Source of the DNA: Archilochus colubris
Taxonomy: Eukaryota > Chordata > Aves > Apodiformes > Trochilidae
Assembly: GCA_023079485.1 (NCBI GenBank)
Contig: CM041108.1
Location: 868,001 to 932,000, forward strand
Reading direction: 5' to 3'
Length of the DNA: 64,000 bases
Part shown: one piece after another, positions 1 to 12,409 of the stretch
Numbering within the stretch: position 1 is the first letter of the stretch
Layout of the letters: each line of letters begins with the position of its first letter
Made by a program: the position numbers and the translations under genes
The notes under the pieces: generated by a model
Told to the model about the DNA's origin: nothing
The model's database searches: none
What the model saw: only the letters and a program-made list of their open reading frames with translations

Positions 1-659
1 ACTCAAAAATCTCAGCTGTGACCCAACAGAACCCATTGGGCAGTGCCCTTGCAGCATGAACACCTGGAAGACTGGGAAAAGGGACTAAACCTGCCCTGTT
101 TTCAGGTAGGAAAATGTGAGATTGGTCAACTGAATGACTTGCAATCTGTTATTCCATTTCTATGGAAAACTTTGCCATTTTTTTAGAAGGGGGAATTAGT
201 TTCTTCATAGCACCCAAGTGCATTTTCTACAAACCCCCCTGGAAGCCCATCTTCAAAAGATTACCACATTTGATCAGTTCACCTGGGTTTCCATTTTAAT
301 TCACTCTGAAAGGGAACTGAAAGTTTGCAAAGCCCCTTTTGTAGCACATCAGAGAAGAGTTCTGACTTGGCAATAGAAATAATTCTGAGGTAAAGGAATA
401 ATCATCAAGTGCTCCCTCTATGAATGCAGATCAGGGCTTTCCCTGGGTCTTGCTTTCCCCCAGGCACTGATTTTTCCAGCCAGGGTTTTGCCTAAGCTGA
501 GTTGTTGGGTGGGAAGGGAGCAGAGCACTGAATGGGTTTTGCTAAGGGAGAATCTCAGGAATCTCATTTTGCAGGGAGGAGGAGGTGGAGGCAGCCAAGT
601 GGCACCTACGGGCTCTCCCCTCTCAACTGGGGAGACACAAGCTGAGATTTTGGCACAAA
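1..659. other. Non-coding flank, nothing recognised
   Basis: Unique sequence with frequent stops in all frames and no plausible exon. It contains short A and T runs only. The CR1 element begins at its right edge. Confidence 0.6.
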
Positions 660-1162
660 ACCAAGGGCCCCTCAGCTCAGGAAGGAGATTGAGGTGCTGG
701 AGCAGGTCCAGAGAAGAGCAAGGAGGCTGTGAAGGGATCCAGCAGAATTGCTGTGAGGAAGGGCTGAGGGAGCTGGGGGTGTTGAGGCTGGAGAAGAGGA
801 GGCTCAGGGGAGACCTCATCACTCTCTGCAACTCCCTGAAAGGAGGTTGGAGCCAGGGGGGGGTTGGGCTCTTTTCCCAGGCAACTCTCAGCAAGACAAG
901 AGGGCAGGGTCTCAAGTTGTGCCAGGGAGGTTTAGGTTGGAGATGAGAAAGAATTTCTTTCTGGAGAGGGTGATCAGGCATTGGAATGGGCTGCCCAGGG
1001 AAGTAGTGGATTCTCCGTGTCTGGAGATCTTTCCAAAGAGCCTGGATGTGGCACTGAGTGCCATGGGCTGGGAACCACGGGGGGAGTGGAGCAAGGGTTG
1101 GACTTGATGATCTCTGAGGTCCCTTCCAACCCAGCCAGTTCTGTGATTCTGTGATTCTATGA
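660..1162 (+). mobile_element. CR1 LINE, 5'-truncated 3' end
   Basis: The stretch follows the CR1 3' region in order: a 'gaggtgctggagcaggtcc' segment, then 'ggagaagaggaggctcaggg', the gacctcatcactctc block, the 'ggctgcccagggaagtagtg' block, and a 3' UTR with 'gatgatctctgaggtccctt'. It ends in a short ATTCTGTG-type tandem tail at about 1138-1162. This tail, in place of poly(A), is the family hallmark. The copy is severely 5'-truncated, as is usual for CR1. It is the longest and best preserved CR1 in the window, so probably the youngest. The left boundary is approximate and the subfamily cannot be assigned by eye. Confidence 0.92.
690..1107 (+). pseudogene. CR1 ORF2 C-terminal fragment, frameshifted
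   Basis: Two overlapping frames together carry the CR1 reverse-transcriptase ORF2 C-terminus. The first, ending with a stop at 944-946, reads LRELGVLRLEKRRLRGDL, then GGVGLFSQAT and GLKLCQG. The second, ending with the TGA at 1105-1107, reads RKNFFLERVIRHWNGLPREV and then SLDVAL. The switch falls near 922-930, where a G run appears one base shorter than I remember for the family. Only the extreme C-terminus is present; the endonuclease and polymerase domains are missing. It is a dead fragment, not a host gene. Family identity rests on remembered CR1 sequence and was not aligned. Confidence 0.8.
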
Positions 1163-3549
1163 GATATCATCCACCTGAGTGTTACCTTACTGCTGGGCTC
1201 CAAGCAAATCTCACTAAGCCACCTGGGCTCCATCATCCTCTCCTATCTTCACAATGCAGCATCACAAATGATCCCATGTCTCTTCCTTTCCCTGTTTAAA
1301 ATAATATCAAAATCACTCCAGGGTCTCAGGAAGGATCCAAAACCTTTGTGGTTGACATGAAGATTCATTGAGGCATCTCCTCCTTCCATCTTCCATGTCC
1401 ATCTCCTTTCATCTGCATCAATAACAGAAGGGAACTCTATAGGGACACGCACTGGGATTCCTCAGGGTCTGTTATTTGGTGGCTTTTTTTCTGATCTGGG
1501 TGATTTCTAGCTATTTGGGACCCCCAGGAATGCAGCTCTGTGTTTTAAAGGGGAATGTTCTTAATGTAAGGAGTGGTATTTAGGGCTTATGAGAATACTA
1601 CACAGAAGAGTGTTGTACCAGTCATTATTAATAGAAGTTTTGTTCTAATAGAAATAGCACTTATGAAACTTAAATGAATCTGTAGAGCTGGTGGGAAAAA
1701 GAAGGGAGAGGTTCTTTGCCAATTATTTTTTCTTCAAAAATACTTAGAAGATGAAAGAAAAATAAAATAATATTAAAATAAAATAACCAACCCCCTCCAT
1801 TCATTTACTTATGAATTAATAAAATCCAGAGAGAAATAAGCAGTTAACATATCTAGATTTCAAAAGCCAGAGGGATTTGGGGAATAATGGAATCTGACCT
1901 TCTGCCTCCCAGCACAGGCTGCAGGGGGGAGCATCTTCCCCACTGCAGCTGAGCTCTGGGGCTGCAGCCCAACTGCTCTTCAAAGGGTTTGTCTGCACAC
2001 ACAGGGCTGAAAACCCACATGTGGACCCTTCTCAGTCCAAAAAAAAAAAAACCAAAAAACCAAAAAACCTCCTTTTGGCTTTGCCCCCTTGGTTTGTTTT
2101 TTCTTTCATTCTACTTCAACTAGAACTCAGAAGAATCCCAAGCTTTTCTTTCTTCTGCCTATAAGAACTCTTCTGCAATTTGCTCTTGCACTCGTAACTC
2201 TTTAATATTTGTCAAACCTCTGTGGTCAGACATAAGAAAGATTTGCAGAGCAGCAGATTTTATTTTTTTTTTTTGCCCCTGTGCCCAGAGCATCTTCTGC
2301 AGCAGGTGCATCCCTGTCCTGGTGGGAGTCTCCAAGGAAATTGGTTCTATCCCTACTGCCAGCAGGACACGAGGGGTTTTGACCTGCATTAACTTCTCTC
2401 CCTCATGTTTCTTCCTTCCAGCTGGACTTTGCAGGTCCAGGGTCATTCATAAACCTCTTTTCAAATTATTTTACAGTGTTGGGAGTCACCCTGAAAGAGG
2501 AGAGAACCCTGCAAAGAGGCAGCAGGTTTGCACCTCATTTGTCTCAGCAGCTAAATCAGGTGTGAGCTTTGCTGAGCACAGCCAGGCTGCAGGGAGAGGA
2601 AAAAAACCTGGTGAGGTTCCATTTCTCGAAAAGAAAAAAGCTTCTAAAATGGAAAATCAGGCAGATAAAAGAGGTAAAACCCAGGCACTGCACATCTTGC
2701 ATGCTAAGGAAGAGAAATAAAATCGATAGGTGACAATATCTTTTCTGTCAGAATGATGTTTCCATGTTTCTGTGTTTGCTCTCAGCTCACATGGATGCTC
2801 TTGGAAACTCCTTTGTGTTCCCCCCCGAGCTTGAGAACCTGCTATTTCTCCAAATGAGGCTCAAAACCCCCTCAAATGATGTTCTAAAAACACAGCCAGG
2901 GCTGAAACCAGAGCTGGAAATCCTTCCTGTGGTCACCAAGACACTGTGGTCACCTTCATTCAGAAGCAGCTCCACTGCAATGGTCACAGAGCCTCGAAGG
3001 TGAGTTCAGCACCTTGGCCACTCTCTTGCTTTTCATTTCCAGCTAAATGGAGAAATTTTAATGCGAGAGGAAGAGTGCATTTCAGAACAAGGCAGGAAAA
3101 ATTCTGTTTCTAAGGGTGTCACTGGGCTTCTCAAAGTGACTTTGGGGAGATGGATGGAGATCACAGGGTTTTTTCTTACTGTCATCCAGATTCGTGTCTG
3201 GATGGCAAAGAGGAGAGCAGAAATGGGCAGTGAGGAGCAAACAGAGCTTGCAGAGAGTTCAAAAATAAGTTGGTTGTGTTCAGAGGTCACCTCTGGATCT
3301 CACCTCCTTACAGCCCTCTTTCTGCATCTTCATCCATCCCATCTCCCGGAGCAAAGAGCAAAACCCTTGGATCCACATCCCCTCTTTTCTCCATCCCCTC
3401 CTCTCCTGCTTGCCATTTAGGTGTCAATACTTTGAGCCCTGGGTGATGCCAATCCTGATGTCCCTGTGCCACCTAGGGCTGGATCAACAGCTGCCAATCC
3501 CCCCCCTTTCTCACAGGTTTGGGGAGAGGATGTCAACCTGGCTGGGATG
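1163..3549. other. Unique non-coding stretch with short A/T runs
   Basis: No exon-like frame and no recognised repeat. It holds an A-rich run with CCAAAA units at about 2038-2070 and a T run at about 2258-2274. The open frames at 2322-2720 and 3061-3420 have no recognisable domain and look like chance. Confidence 0.5.
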
Positions 3550-3830
3550 CACAAAGCAATGATCATAAATTGGCTTGTCAAAGAGGAGGGCAGCTTTGCT
3601 ATTAATGGAAATAATGGTAGATTACACGGGCTTTTGTCACACAATATAATCAAAGGCAGGATCAAAGGGAGGGAATATAGCAAATGGTTAGCAGGCAAGA
3701 CATGCTAATGAGATAAAAATGCTAGCCTTGCCACCTCTCCCAGCTTCAATTGAAGGATAATTGATACTAAATAATGTAATTTTGAGCAGTGGTGAAATGC
3801 ACTTAAAGCCAGCAGACAAGGCTGTGAAAA
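3550..3830. promoter_or_regulatory. Candidate conserved enhancer-like block
   Basis: AT-rich, complex (non-repetitive) sequence unlike its C/T-rich surroundings. It is dense in homeodomain-type cores: a perfect 12-bp palindrome CTTCAATTGAAG at 3744-3755, GATAATTGAT just after it, CATGCTAATGAG (POU-like ATGCTAAT) near 3700-3715, and several ATTA cores. Such clustering is common in vertebrate developmental enhancers. No alignment was possible, so conservation is an inference. Confidence 0.4.
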
Positions 3831-5689
3831 TGTTTTAGTTTTGCTGTTACTTTGGCTGTCATTTTCATCACTTCTTTTTTCTCTTTTTTCTTTTTTTTTT
3901 TATTATTTTTTTCTCTCTCTCCGTGGCAGCTGATGGCACGTGTAGGAGCTGCTGGGGAAGGAGAGAATGAGTGGAAAAAGAAAAAAGAAGTCAGTTTCTT
4001 AATGGCAGTTTCCACAGCTTTAGATCACTCGTGTGAAGCCCCTCAATTCCATCGAGGTGGGGTTTGGGAGGTGAGGAGACCCCAGACTGGCCCTGGCTTT
4101 GCCACCACGATGCTCAGAGTTGGCTGAAATAAATGTTGTTTCCACCTGCTGCTTGAAATGCAATTGAAACCTAAGTGTGATTTAAAGGTCAACTTAAATG
4201 CCCTTTCCAGGAGTCTCTAGCAGTGATGTAGCCAAGCACAAAGCTTTGGCATGGAGGGCAAAAGGGATGGGATTTTGTACCCTGAGACTCCATAGGGTGG
4301 AGGTCAATGAGGAGAGGTGCTGAAATGCTAAACTGGAATTTAACAAACCCAGCAGCTTCTTAAAACTGAGTCCAAGCTGTCCCAGGAGCTGTGTGTCAGA
4401 GCCAGCTTGCAAGGGATGTAAAGGAAACCAAGCAAAGTGGGGTCTGAGGTGGCATCAAACTTGACCTGCCAGCCCCAAAACAAACTGACTCCTCATTTCC
4501 AAATAACACAATTGTATTGGCAGGATCCTTACAGATACTTTCAGCTCCTCTAACTAGGAGAGAGAAAAAAAAAAGGCAAAATACACCATCCAGAGCTGTC
4601 CCTGGGCTTGGCTGAGATCATGTAAAGTGTGGCTGTACAAATCTTAGGGAAGGGGTGAACAAGCAGCATCTTTTCAGATGCTTTGGACCAAGTTGTGCCT
4701 GGGTTCCCCAGAACAGGGGGGTTACTGCTGAGCTGGTTGTGGTTGTTATGGGGATGATGAAGGAAGTGATTTCTGACAATATAAGAAAGGATCCAAGCAG
4801 TTTATTCCATTTGTAGCCTCCTGCCTGTGGGGAGGGTGTGCACTGAAGACACATGGCAGAACACACAGGTGTGAGCAGAGTTTCCTGGGGAAAGGGCTTC
4901 ACGAGGTTCAACCCCTTTTTCCCATTTATTTATCCTGTCACAGGGGCTGGGGTTAATTTTCTGGAGAAAAGAAAAAAAAAATCAGTGGAAATAAAATGGT
5001 TCTGCAGAAAGCTGTTGTCTCTTTCTGAATTCCCAGTTAATTTGGGGTGGAAGGGGTGAGGCTTTCTAAAAATTATTTTTCTGCTCCCACTTCCATCTCT
5101 TCTGAAATGAAATAAGAGCACTGTGAACCAAAAGAGCCAGGAGCCATGTTTTAATGGTGTGAAAAATAAACCCTTTTGAAGCTGCTGCTGCCCTCCTTGC
5201 CTTGTTTTTTTGTCTATGAGGCTTCAGTGGTGCCTTGCATTTAGGGCGAGCAGGGTTTGGGGTCTACCCAAGAGGACATTTCCTCATAAATCAGCTACTA
5301 GAAAACAACAAAAAAATAAAAATAACGCCTGGGTCTCCTTCTGAATGTTTTTTATTTGTTTTTATGAGTTTAGCTAAGAGCTGGAGGAGGTGAGGGAGAG
5401 AAACGGAGGTGAGAATTTTATATATATCTTGCTTGTGGTCATCCAGCAGAGAGGTTGCCAGAGGATGGCTGGGCCAAGGTATATTTAGAACGGAGTTAAA
5501 TGGAGCATTCAGCCACCTGGGATGGGAGCAGCAGCTCCAAGTGCTGCTTGAAATCACACATGTGAGGTCATGGTGACCACCATCCCCTCCCTGCTCCTTG
5601 CACTGGGATGGATGGAGGTACCTGAGGTGTCCTGGTCTGTTCTCAGGTCAGCTACCAGCTTTCTCATCTGCTTTGATGCCACAAAAAGA
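3831..5689. other. Unique non-coding stretch
   Basis: Nothing gene-like. A T-rich low-complexity patch lies at about 3868-3915 (T runs broken by C and A) and an A run at about 4566-4575. The remainder is ordinary unique sequence with stops in every frame. Confidence 0.5.
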
Positions 5690-6025
5690 CCTTGTAGAGG
5701 CCTCCAGCACCTGGAGAGGATCTGCAAGAAAGCTGGGAAGGGACTTTTCATAAGGGCATGGGGTGATGGGACAAAGGGTGATGATGGCTTTAAACTTGCA
5801 GAGGGGACAATAAGAAAAAATTCTTCACTGTGAGGGTGCTGAGCCCTTGGTTGCCCCCAGAAGCTGTGTCTGCCCCATCCCTGGCAGTGTTGAGGGTTGG
5901 ATGGGGTTTGGAGGAACCTGGGCTGGTGGGAGGTGTCCCTGCCTATGGCAGGGGATGGAATTAGATGACCTTTAAAGTCCCTTCCAACCCAACCCAAACC
6001 AGTCAGGGATTATGGGCTTCTGTGG
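5690..6025 (+). mobile_element. CR1 LINE 3' fragment with internal deletion
   Basis: The order of motifs is typical of CR1: 'gcctccagcacctggagagg', 'gcaagaaagctgggaaggga', 'ggctttaaacttgcagaggg', 'attcttcactgtgagggtg', 'gaagctgtgtctgccccatc', and a 3' UTR with 'tttaaagtcccttccaaccc'. Between the 'ggctttaaac' and 'attcttcactg' motifs the spacing is shorter than usual, indicating loss of the segment that encodes the FRLDIRK-like stretch. The plus frame reads GLQHLERICKKAGKGLF, a decayed ORF2 C-terminus. The terminal octamer tail is eroded. It differs from the 660-1162 copy, so it represents another CR1 group. Confidence 0.85.
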
Positions 6026-6814
6026 TGCTCACAACATCTGGAACCTCCTCCAGTTTTAACAATGAGAAACAGCAGAACAAAAGCATCCTGGAGGAGGTGT
6101 TCTCAGGCTGTGGGAGAGGGAGAAGAGATTAAACATGAAAGAAAGATAAATTACTGCCTTTTAGAGACACAATATTGGCGCCCAGCTTGTGTCTGATGAA
6201 GTGATTCATGGAAAGCTCCCAGCAGATGCACAGAACATTCCTGCTCTTCCAATCCAACTCTGGACCCAGCAGCTTTATTCTTTGGAAATGCAGAGGCAGG
6301 AGGGTGATGCTGGGAACTGGGGAAAGTTGGGAAGGATCCTGGCGACAGGGACAACTTGATGCTGCTAAAAAATTCCCTTTTCTTTCCCTCCTCACCTCTG
6401 TTCAAAGCTTCTCTGTCAGAGGGAGATGGCATGTAAGCTGCAGCTTCTGTGTTGTTCCCCAAGGCCTCTTTTTTTTTTTTTTTTTTCTTTTTTTGCTCCC
6501 CCCTGCTTGTTTGCTCCTTTTTAGCATACAGTTTGAAGGTTTTCTGCCTGAGCTTGTGTTTTATTGATCCGGTTGCTCTCAGCTCCTTTTCTCCAGCCCT
6601 TCATTAAAGCTGGGATCACACCTTCTGAAGGTCTCCCTCAAGGCTTCTTGCTCGTGGAAACTCTATGGTTATGGCTGAGGCTGGTGGACTTGAGACCACA
6701 CTTGCTGCTTCCCTTTTTCCTTAGTGCAGAGATGCTCTATTTACCACTGATTTTTCTTTTCACACTTGTTTTCCTCTGGCCTTGAGAGCGAGGAGGAGAA
6801 CGAGGGCTCTTGAG
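6026..6814. other. Unique non-coding stretch
   Basis: No gene-like frame. The main landmark is the T run at 6469-6494. Small T/C-rich segments make up part of 6700-6780. Confidence 0.5.
6469..6494. repeat. Poly-T run
   Basis: Eighteen T, one C and seven T. There is no recognisable retroposed sequence beside it, so it is called a simple repeat. Confidence 0.9.
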
Positions 6815-7110
6815 TTTGCTTTGTTGGCTTCATTGATTAGTGTCTTTTGGGTTTCATGTCTTTAGAAAGAAATTTATGAGAGGTGGGATCTTCTGGCTGT
6901 TGCCTTTAAAGGGAAAAAGGTCATGTTAATTATCCAGCCTCATTATGACAACAGCCGAGGGAAGAATTGTTCTGTTCCTGCCTGTGTGGGGGAGGTTGTG
7001 TGCTAGGGATGCTCCTGCTCACATAAAACAATCACTATCATGTCTTCAGACAGTTTTGTAAACTCAGTTTCTATCAAATTAAATGAAGTTGAGAAGGGAA
7101 AGGTAGAAGT
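6815..7110. promoter_or_regulatory. Candidate conserved non-coding block
   Basis: Complex AT-rich sequence with CATTGATTAG, GTTAATTATCC and TCATTATGACA motifs near 6828-6955, then an ATCACTATCATG to TATCAAATTAAATG segment near 7030-7085. The texture (unique, AT-rich, homeodomain and TALE-like sites) resembles conserved non-coding DNA. Function and conservation are inferred only. Confidence 0.35.
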
Positions 7111-7189
7111 TAACTCTTGAACCACTGGACAGGACAGGGCAGACAGACAGCAGAAGGTCCCTCAAAGTTTTCTCCTCTCTCTAAACCAA

Positions 7190-8180
7190 AGTACCAAGAG
7201 TCATCCAAGCTAAATATTTACTAGCTGGAAAAAGCCAGATCTCCCTTTATGTTTTTACAACCTTTTTTTGTTCTGATCATTTGGGGAAAGTGGCTCATTT
7301 GAAAACCACCTGCACTCATTTAGGAAGCATGAATCAGGATAACAAATAGTACCCCCTTGCCATTCATTGAACTGGGAACACTTGCATTAGGTTTTTTTTC
7401 CTCTTTCCAATTGTTCTAAAATAGACCATAGGAGGGCTATTTTAGATCAATAATCTTTTTTTTTTTCCCCCTGTCCCTTAATATTCCAGGTCAGCTGGCA
7501 AATGGAGAATTATTCTTTGTGCAGCCCTAAAAAGCTCCTGTTATCACCCATCTGAGACGGCCACTTGCCCCAGATAAGGGAACCACAATCCCAGCCAATG
7601 GGTAATAAAATGAATTGGTTTTTGGAATGAGCAGCCACCAGGTTTGCCCTTGACACTATCTTCTCCCTCCCTGCAGCCCCCATTTGGATGCTCTGCCAGC
7701 CTGATTCCCTTTATTCCCCCTTTTATTTCGTGTGTGCCTGCCCGTGCTCCCTCCCTCCTTCCCTCCCGCCGTGCCTCTCCGTGGCAGAAATTCATTAAGG
7801 AACTTTGCATTTTGATGGGAGATGGGGAAATGCCATCTGCTACCCAACTCCTGCTCTTCCTCAGCTGCCCAGCTCCTGCCCAACCCCAAGCAATGTCCCA
7901 GCCATTCCTGAGCCCCCACTCCCTTTCCTGTTATTAGCAAATGAAGACGCTCTTCCCGCTGCTGAATTTCCTCCTCTAAATGCTGCGTTGGGAACAGAAA
8001 TAACCCCATTACTGGGCCAGGATGTAATTTAGCCAGAACACTAATCTTTGCTGCTCTGAGACAGGGCTGTTAGTCTGCAGCTGGTGTTCTTCTCCTTAGC
8101 CTTTATTCCTTGAGCTGGGAAAAGCCATTCCCTTCTCAGACAGCTTCATTTCAGTCTAATTAGCTGGGGGGCCCACAGGT
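7190..8180. promoter_or_regulatory. Candidate cluster of conserved non-coding blocks
   Basis: About 1 kb of mostly unique sequence with several AT-rich, motif-dense pieces: 7200-7460 (TAAATATTTA, GATCATTTG, CTATTTTAGATC), 7490-7620 (TGTTATCACCC, CCAATGGGTAATAAAATG), 7785-7840 (ATTCATTAAGG, TTTGCATTTTG) and 8000-8165 (CCATTACTGG, GTCTAATTAGCTGG). C/T-rich sequence at 7660-7780 separates them. The frames here (7644-7937, 7656-8009) lack recognisable domains. Regulatory identity is an inference. Confidence 0.35.
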
Positions 8181-11100
8181 GACTGGCTCTAATATCCTCC
8201 CCTCTGTGGGTGCTACCTTAAGGAGCCCAGGATGTGTGCTAGAAGCAGCCTTGCTGCAGAAAATAAAGCTCAGCTCCAGCAGAGAAGAAGTTGGTTTATT
8301 GGTGCATCCTTCTGTGCTGAACAGGGGCCAGGAAGCTATTTCCAGGCTGCTCTGGAGCATCAAACACCACTGGAGTCATGATGGGCTTCCAGTCAAACAA
8401 GGGACAGCTCAAGGTGGTGGCATCAGCATCTGCCTCTTCATAAAGATCCAAGGCCCTGAGAGGCCCCAAGAAGTAAGAAATTCCCAGGAGTTTTGTTGGG
8501 TTAGGGAGGGATTTGAAGGTCTCTCATTGTTCGCTCAGGGTGCAAAAGGGTGGTGAGGTGCAAGGGGAGGGTTTTCCTAAAAAGGTGGGATTTGTTTTGC
8601 TGGGATTCAGTGTCAGACACTGGCTAGAAGGTCTCCTTACAGAGAGAAGTTGGTGCATCTCTTCCAAAGAGATCTGCCCTTGATGATGACCTTCATCTAG
8701 GTGACAGAAGGGCAGAGTGGCTTTTAGGTAGGGAAATTGATGCCCCCAATGGAATACTGCTCCTCTCTGGCCCTGGAGATAACCCAAATGAGCACATGAA
8801 GCTTAGACAGACAGCACTGGGACATTTCTCATTAGCAGGGATGCTGGTGGGAGGAAGGAGTTGATGGCACCAACTCACCCCTCTGTCTCCTTTCCCCACT
8901 GTTCCTGAGCTGGATCATCTTGCCCTGGCTCAGTCTTGGTGGGTCTGGTTTGCACCAGACAGCAGGCAGCCTACTCTGCCTCTGATGCCTTCCTGCAGAC
9001 TTAATTACTATTGTTTTGTTTTGTTTTTTCTCCCTGGGCAATGCTCACAAGACTTCCTGGGGGACTTCAACAGAACTGTGAATCCATCGGACACTTCCAG
9101 CTGTTCCCAGTGCTGTTTCCCAAATCCCCGTGCTCTCCAAAGGGAGAAGTTTCTCAAGACTCTTTTAAATCTCAAGTTTTCCTTCAGCTTTGTCCTTCCA
9201 AGCAGCCAAGTCCAGCAGTGACAGAGCCATCTCCCATCAGCTCTCTCCCTGCCTCCTCTCCTTGCTCCCAGCTACGGATCCAGGTCTCCTCTGGCAATAA
9301 TTCTCCCAGGTCATCAGATCAAGCGAAGCAATTTCAGATAAATTGTGATAGTTTCAGACTTTTTGCATTAAACTCTGAACTTTGGGAGCTTGCCTGGCAC
9401 TGAAACTGTTGGTGATGTGCAGCCTGAGGGGAATTTGTATTTATTTATATCCAAAGAGCTTCTTGCTGCAGAGGCCACAGGGATCAAGGGGAAGAAGGGG
9501 AGGGGAGGGGGACAGAAGTAAGGAATAAGTTTTTGGCCTTTCTTCCCTCTTTTAAAACCCAAGAACTCTGTGTTCCATGGTCTCACAGAAGTCCAGCACG
9601 TAGTCAAAATGAGCAAAAAGGTCTTTCAAGGGGGTTTCTTCTTTGCAGGGTCTGTCTCAGTGGCTCTTTTCTGGAGTTTGTTCTATTTAGTGATAGCAGA
9701 AAGCCAGGGCCCTGCTCTCTGTTCGCTCTTGAGCTGGAGAGGAGATGGGGAGGATCAGCAGTGATCCCAAAAAGTAGGAGATAGGGGAAAAGGAGCTCAG
9801 GTAAACCTCCAGGCATCATCTGCTTTTGTTTTGTGAGGGGGAGGCTTAAAGTAAATATTTAAAGATATTCCATCTTGGCATCTTCTGAAATACCTTTTTA
9901 ATTCTGCCAATAATCCTATTCAAAACCTGACAAAAAATTGCTTGGCCACCCATCCCTTTCCAAGTGGCTGAAATACTTTGGATCCACCCCGAACGAATCT
10001 CACTCAAAATTCTGGAAAACTTTAAATATTCATGGAAGAAAAAGTTTATTTTGCAGGTCTCTTGCCCAGCTCAGCCGCAGCATCCCTTCACACCTCCTAC
10101 GGGTGGGTCTGCATTGAAGTGATGATGGAATTAGAGTCCATCTCCACGACGTGCCCATCTGCTGCTGGTTCAGTGACCTACATGAGGTGAAATGAGATGT
10201 GCTGGGCTCCATCCAACTCCTGGAGCTGTCACATTGCCCCATGGTAAGCAAAAAGGAGCATTGCCCAGCCTGAGTAATGGAAAATCCCAGCTTAAAAAGC
10301 CCAAGAGGCAACGTTTTGATCCCTATGTCATAACTCAGTTGTGTTTCAGGTTGGATTCTGCAGCTGTGAGTGAGGAAATTTAGAGAAAATAGAAATAAAA
10401 AGTCACACAAGTGATTTTTTTTTTCCCTCTCCTCCATTCACTTGAATCCAGGTGCTGCTTTATTTCAGGAAAACTTCAAATCTTGTGAATTTAGTGAGGC
10501 TGGTGCATCCCTGGCTTCCATCCCTACTCGAATTTGCAGCCCTACAGATGTGCTTTTCTTCCCTCTTATTCCCAACCCATCCCTCATAGACCAGATGGAA
10601 AGTTTACCCTTCCCAATCTAGTGCCATCCCTGCATGTAAATGAAGAAAACCTGTCAAGCCAACACCTTCCTCCAGGATTAAATTGACTTTGAAAGCTGAC
10701 ACTTCCAAAATACCCAAACAACCAGGAGAAACATTCCCCAAAGGAAAAGAATTAATAACCACAATGTTTTCTAATATGCACACTAAATAACTCCTTAAAT
10801 CTAAATGAAATCTATATTGCATTCATTTTCAATTTTCAAGCCAAGGCTGGGCTACTTTGGCTCCACATTCATCCAGATTTCATGCTTCTCCTTTGAATCC
10901 AGCTTATCAGAAACCTTTGCTTGCTTGCTTTTTTTTAGCTCCCAGTTGCCTTCCAGTGGGTTTTCAAAACTTAAATCAAAGCAACAACCTACATGGCATG
11001 CAAGAAAATGACTACCCTGTGTCCTTGTCCTCCTGTGTATATTTCTGGGGCATGATCCCTTGTGATGGCCAGAATCTGGGGACCCAACCTGCTGAAATCC

Positions 11101-12409
11101 CTCTCTGTTAAATAAGCCAGAGGGAGAAATCTCAGTTTTGGGTGTTTTTGAGCTCATCTGCCAGGAGTTTTGGAGAGTTTGGTGTCTAGAATCTCCCTCC
11201 CACACCAGGCTTGATCTTGCATTCCCTATGGATAAGGTGCCCACACCATTCTTCTTCCAGTGGATGCCTATTTTTTGCCTATTTCAGAGCAAAAAAAAAG
11301 GGTGGTGCCTGTTCAAAATGGCTTTTAGAAGCTCTGTGGGCAGCTCAGGGGATCTGCACACATCAACCAGGTTCCACATCATCTTCAGATTGTCGGGGAG
11401 AGAATTAGGATGACATCTCCTGGCCTGTCTGCTTCTTGCTGGGTCATCTTTGCTGCCTTGAGAAAACCAGACCTGAGATGTTTTCCCAGTGGACTTTGTT
11501 GCCTTCAGTTTGCTGCTGTGAAATGATCAGAATTTTGGAGAGGTGGCTCCAAAGGGCACCAGAATGTCATCATTTTCTGCTCCCTGATGGTACTCATGGG
11601 AAGGTTTCTGGGGTTTTGGTGGGATCCCCAGGGCAGCATCCCAGGCAGGGGCTCTGTCACAACATGCTGAAGACCAAACCCACCACCAGCATTTGCCTGA
11701 ACTCACCCAAACCAGTTCCCAAAAGCCAGGCACAGACAGGACCAAGGGGGAAACGCCAGCAAGGTCCTTGAGAAGGAGCCCACAGAGGTGACAACTTTTA
11801 TTTAAATTCTGGGTGGCTTGCAGGGCTCCCAGCATCACCCGTGGCCTGAAGACACAATTAGAAACCTGAGCCCAAGCAGAGGAGCAGATGGACAGCAGTT
11901 GGTTCACTCTCTGCCTGCACCTGCCAAATGAGCTTTTCCTCCCCGAGCTGTTTTTCCAAGTGCTCTTGGAAGCAGAAGGAGCTGGCAAGCTGGTGGCTGC
12001 CTCCCCACCCCACCAAAGAGATGGAGCAGGAGTTTTGGAGTGGGGCTGGGAAAAAGCAGCAGACACCTTTGCTCCTTGGAGGGGATGGATGCTGGGGGAG
12101 GTGGGGTGGCCAAGAGGAGAGGGAAAAAGGGTTTGAGGGGTGGGTGAAGAGGTGCCTTGGAGAGCTGAGCCTAAAACACCACCGAGGCAGGCAGGGTTAT
12201 TCCTATCACACTATCCAGGTCTCCTTCCAGGAGAGAATTTGGGAGGTTTGAGACTATTTGTTTCCCTGTGGGCTGATTTTGCCATCCTCAGAGGTCTTGG
12301 CTTTCCCTTCTGTAAAAAAAAAAAAAAAAAACCAAAGAAGCAGAAGCTCCCAGCTCATCACAGGTTATTTCTGCAAACACTGGCCCAGCTGAAGCCAGTT
12401 TTGTTATCA
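8181..12409. other. Unique non-coding stretch
   Basis: No recognised gene, exon or transposon. Small landmarks are a TTTTG-rich patch at 9011-9028, a G/A-rich patch at 9488-9512, and an A run (18 A) at 12314-12331. Open frames such as 11527-12066 (minus) have atypical amino-acid content and no domain. Confidence 0.5.
12314..12331. repeat. Poly-A run
   Basis: Eighteen consecutive A followed by CC and AAAG. No adjacent retroposon body was recognised. Confidence 0.9.

Noticed and set aside
418..1236. 272-codon minus-strand frame
   Set aside because: It is the antisense of the CR1 3' end plus flank; the sense strand explains the sequence.
4890..4925. tRNA B-box-like word (gaggttcaacccc)
   Set aside because: No A box, acceptor stem or cloverleaf could be built around it.
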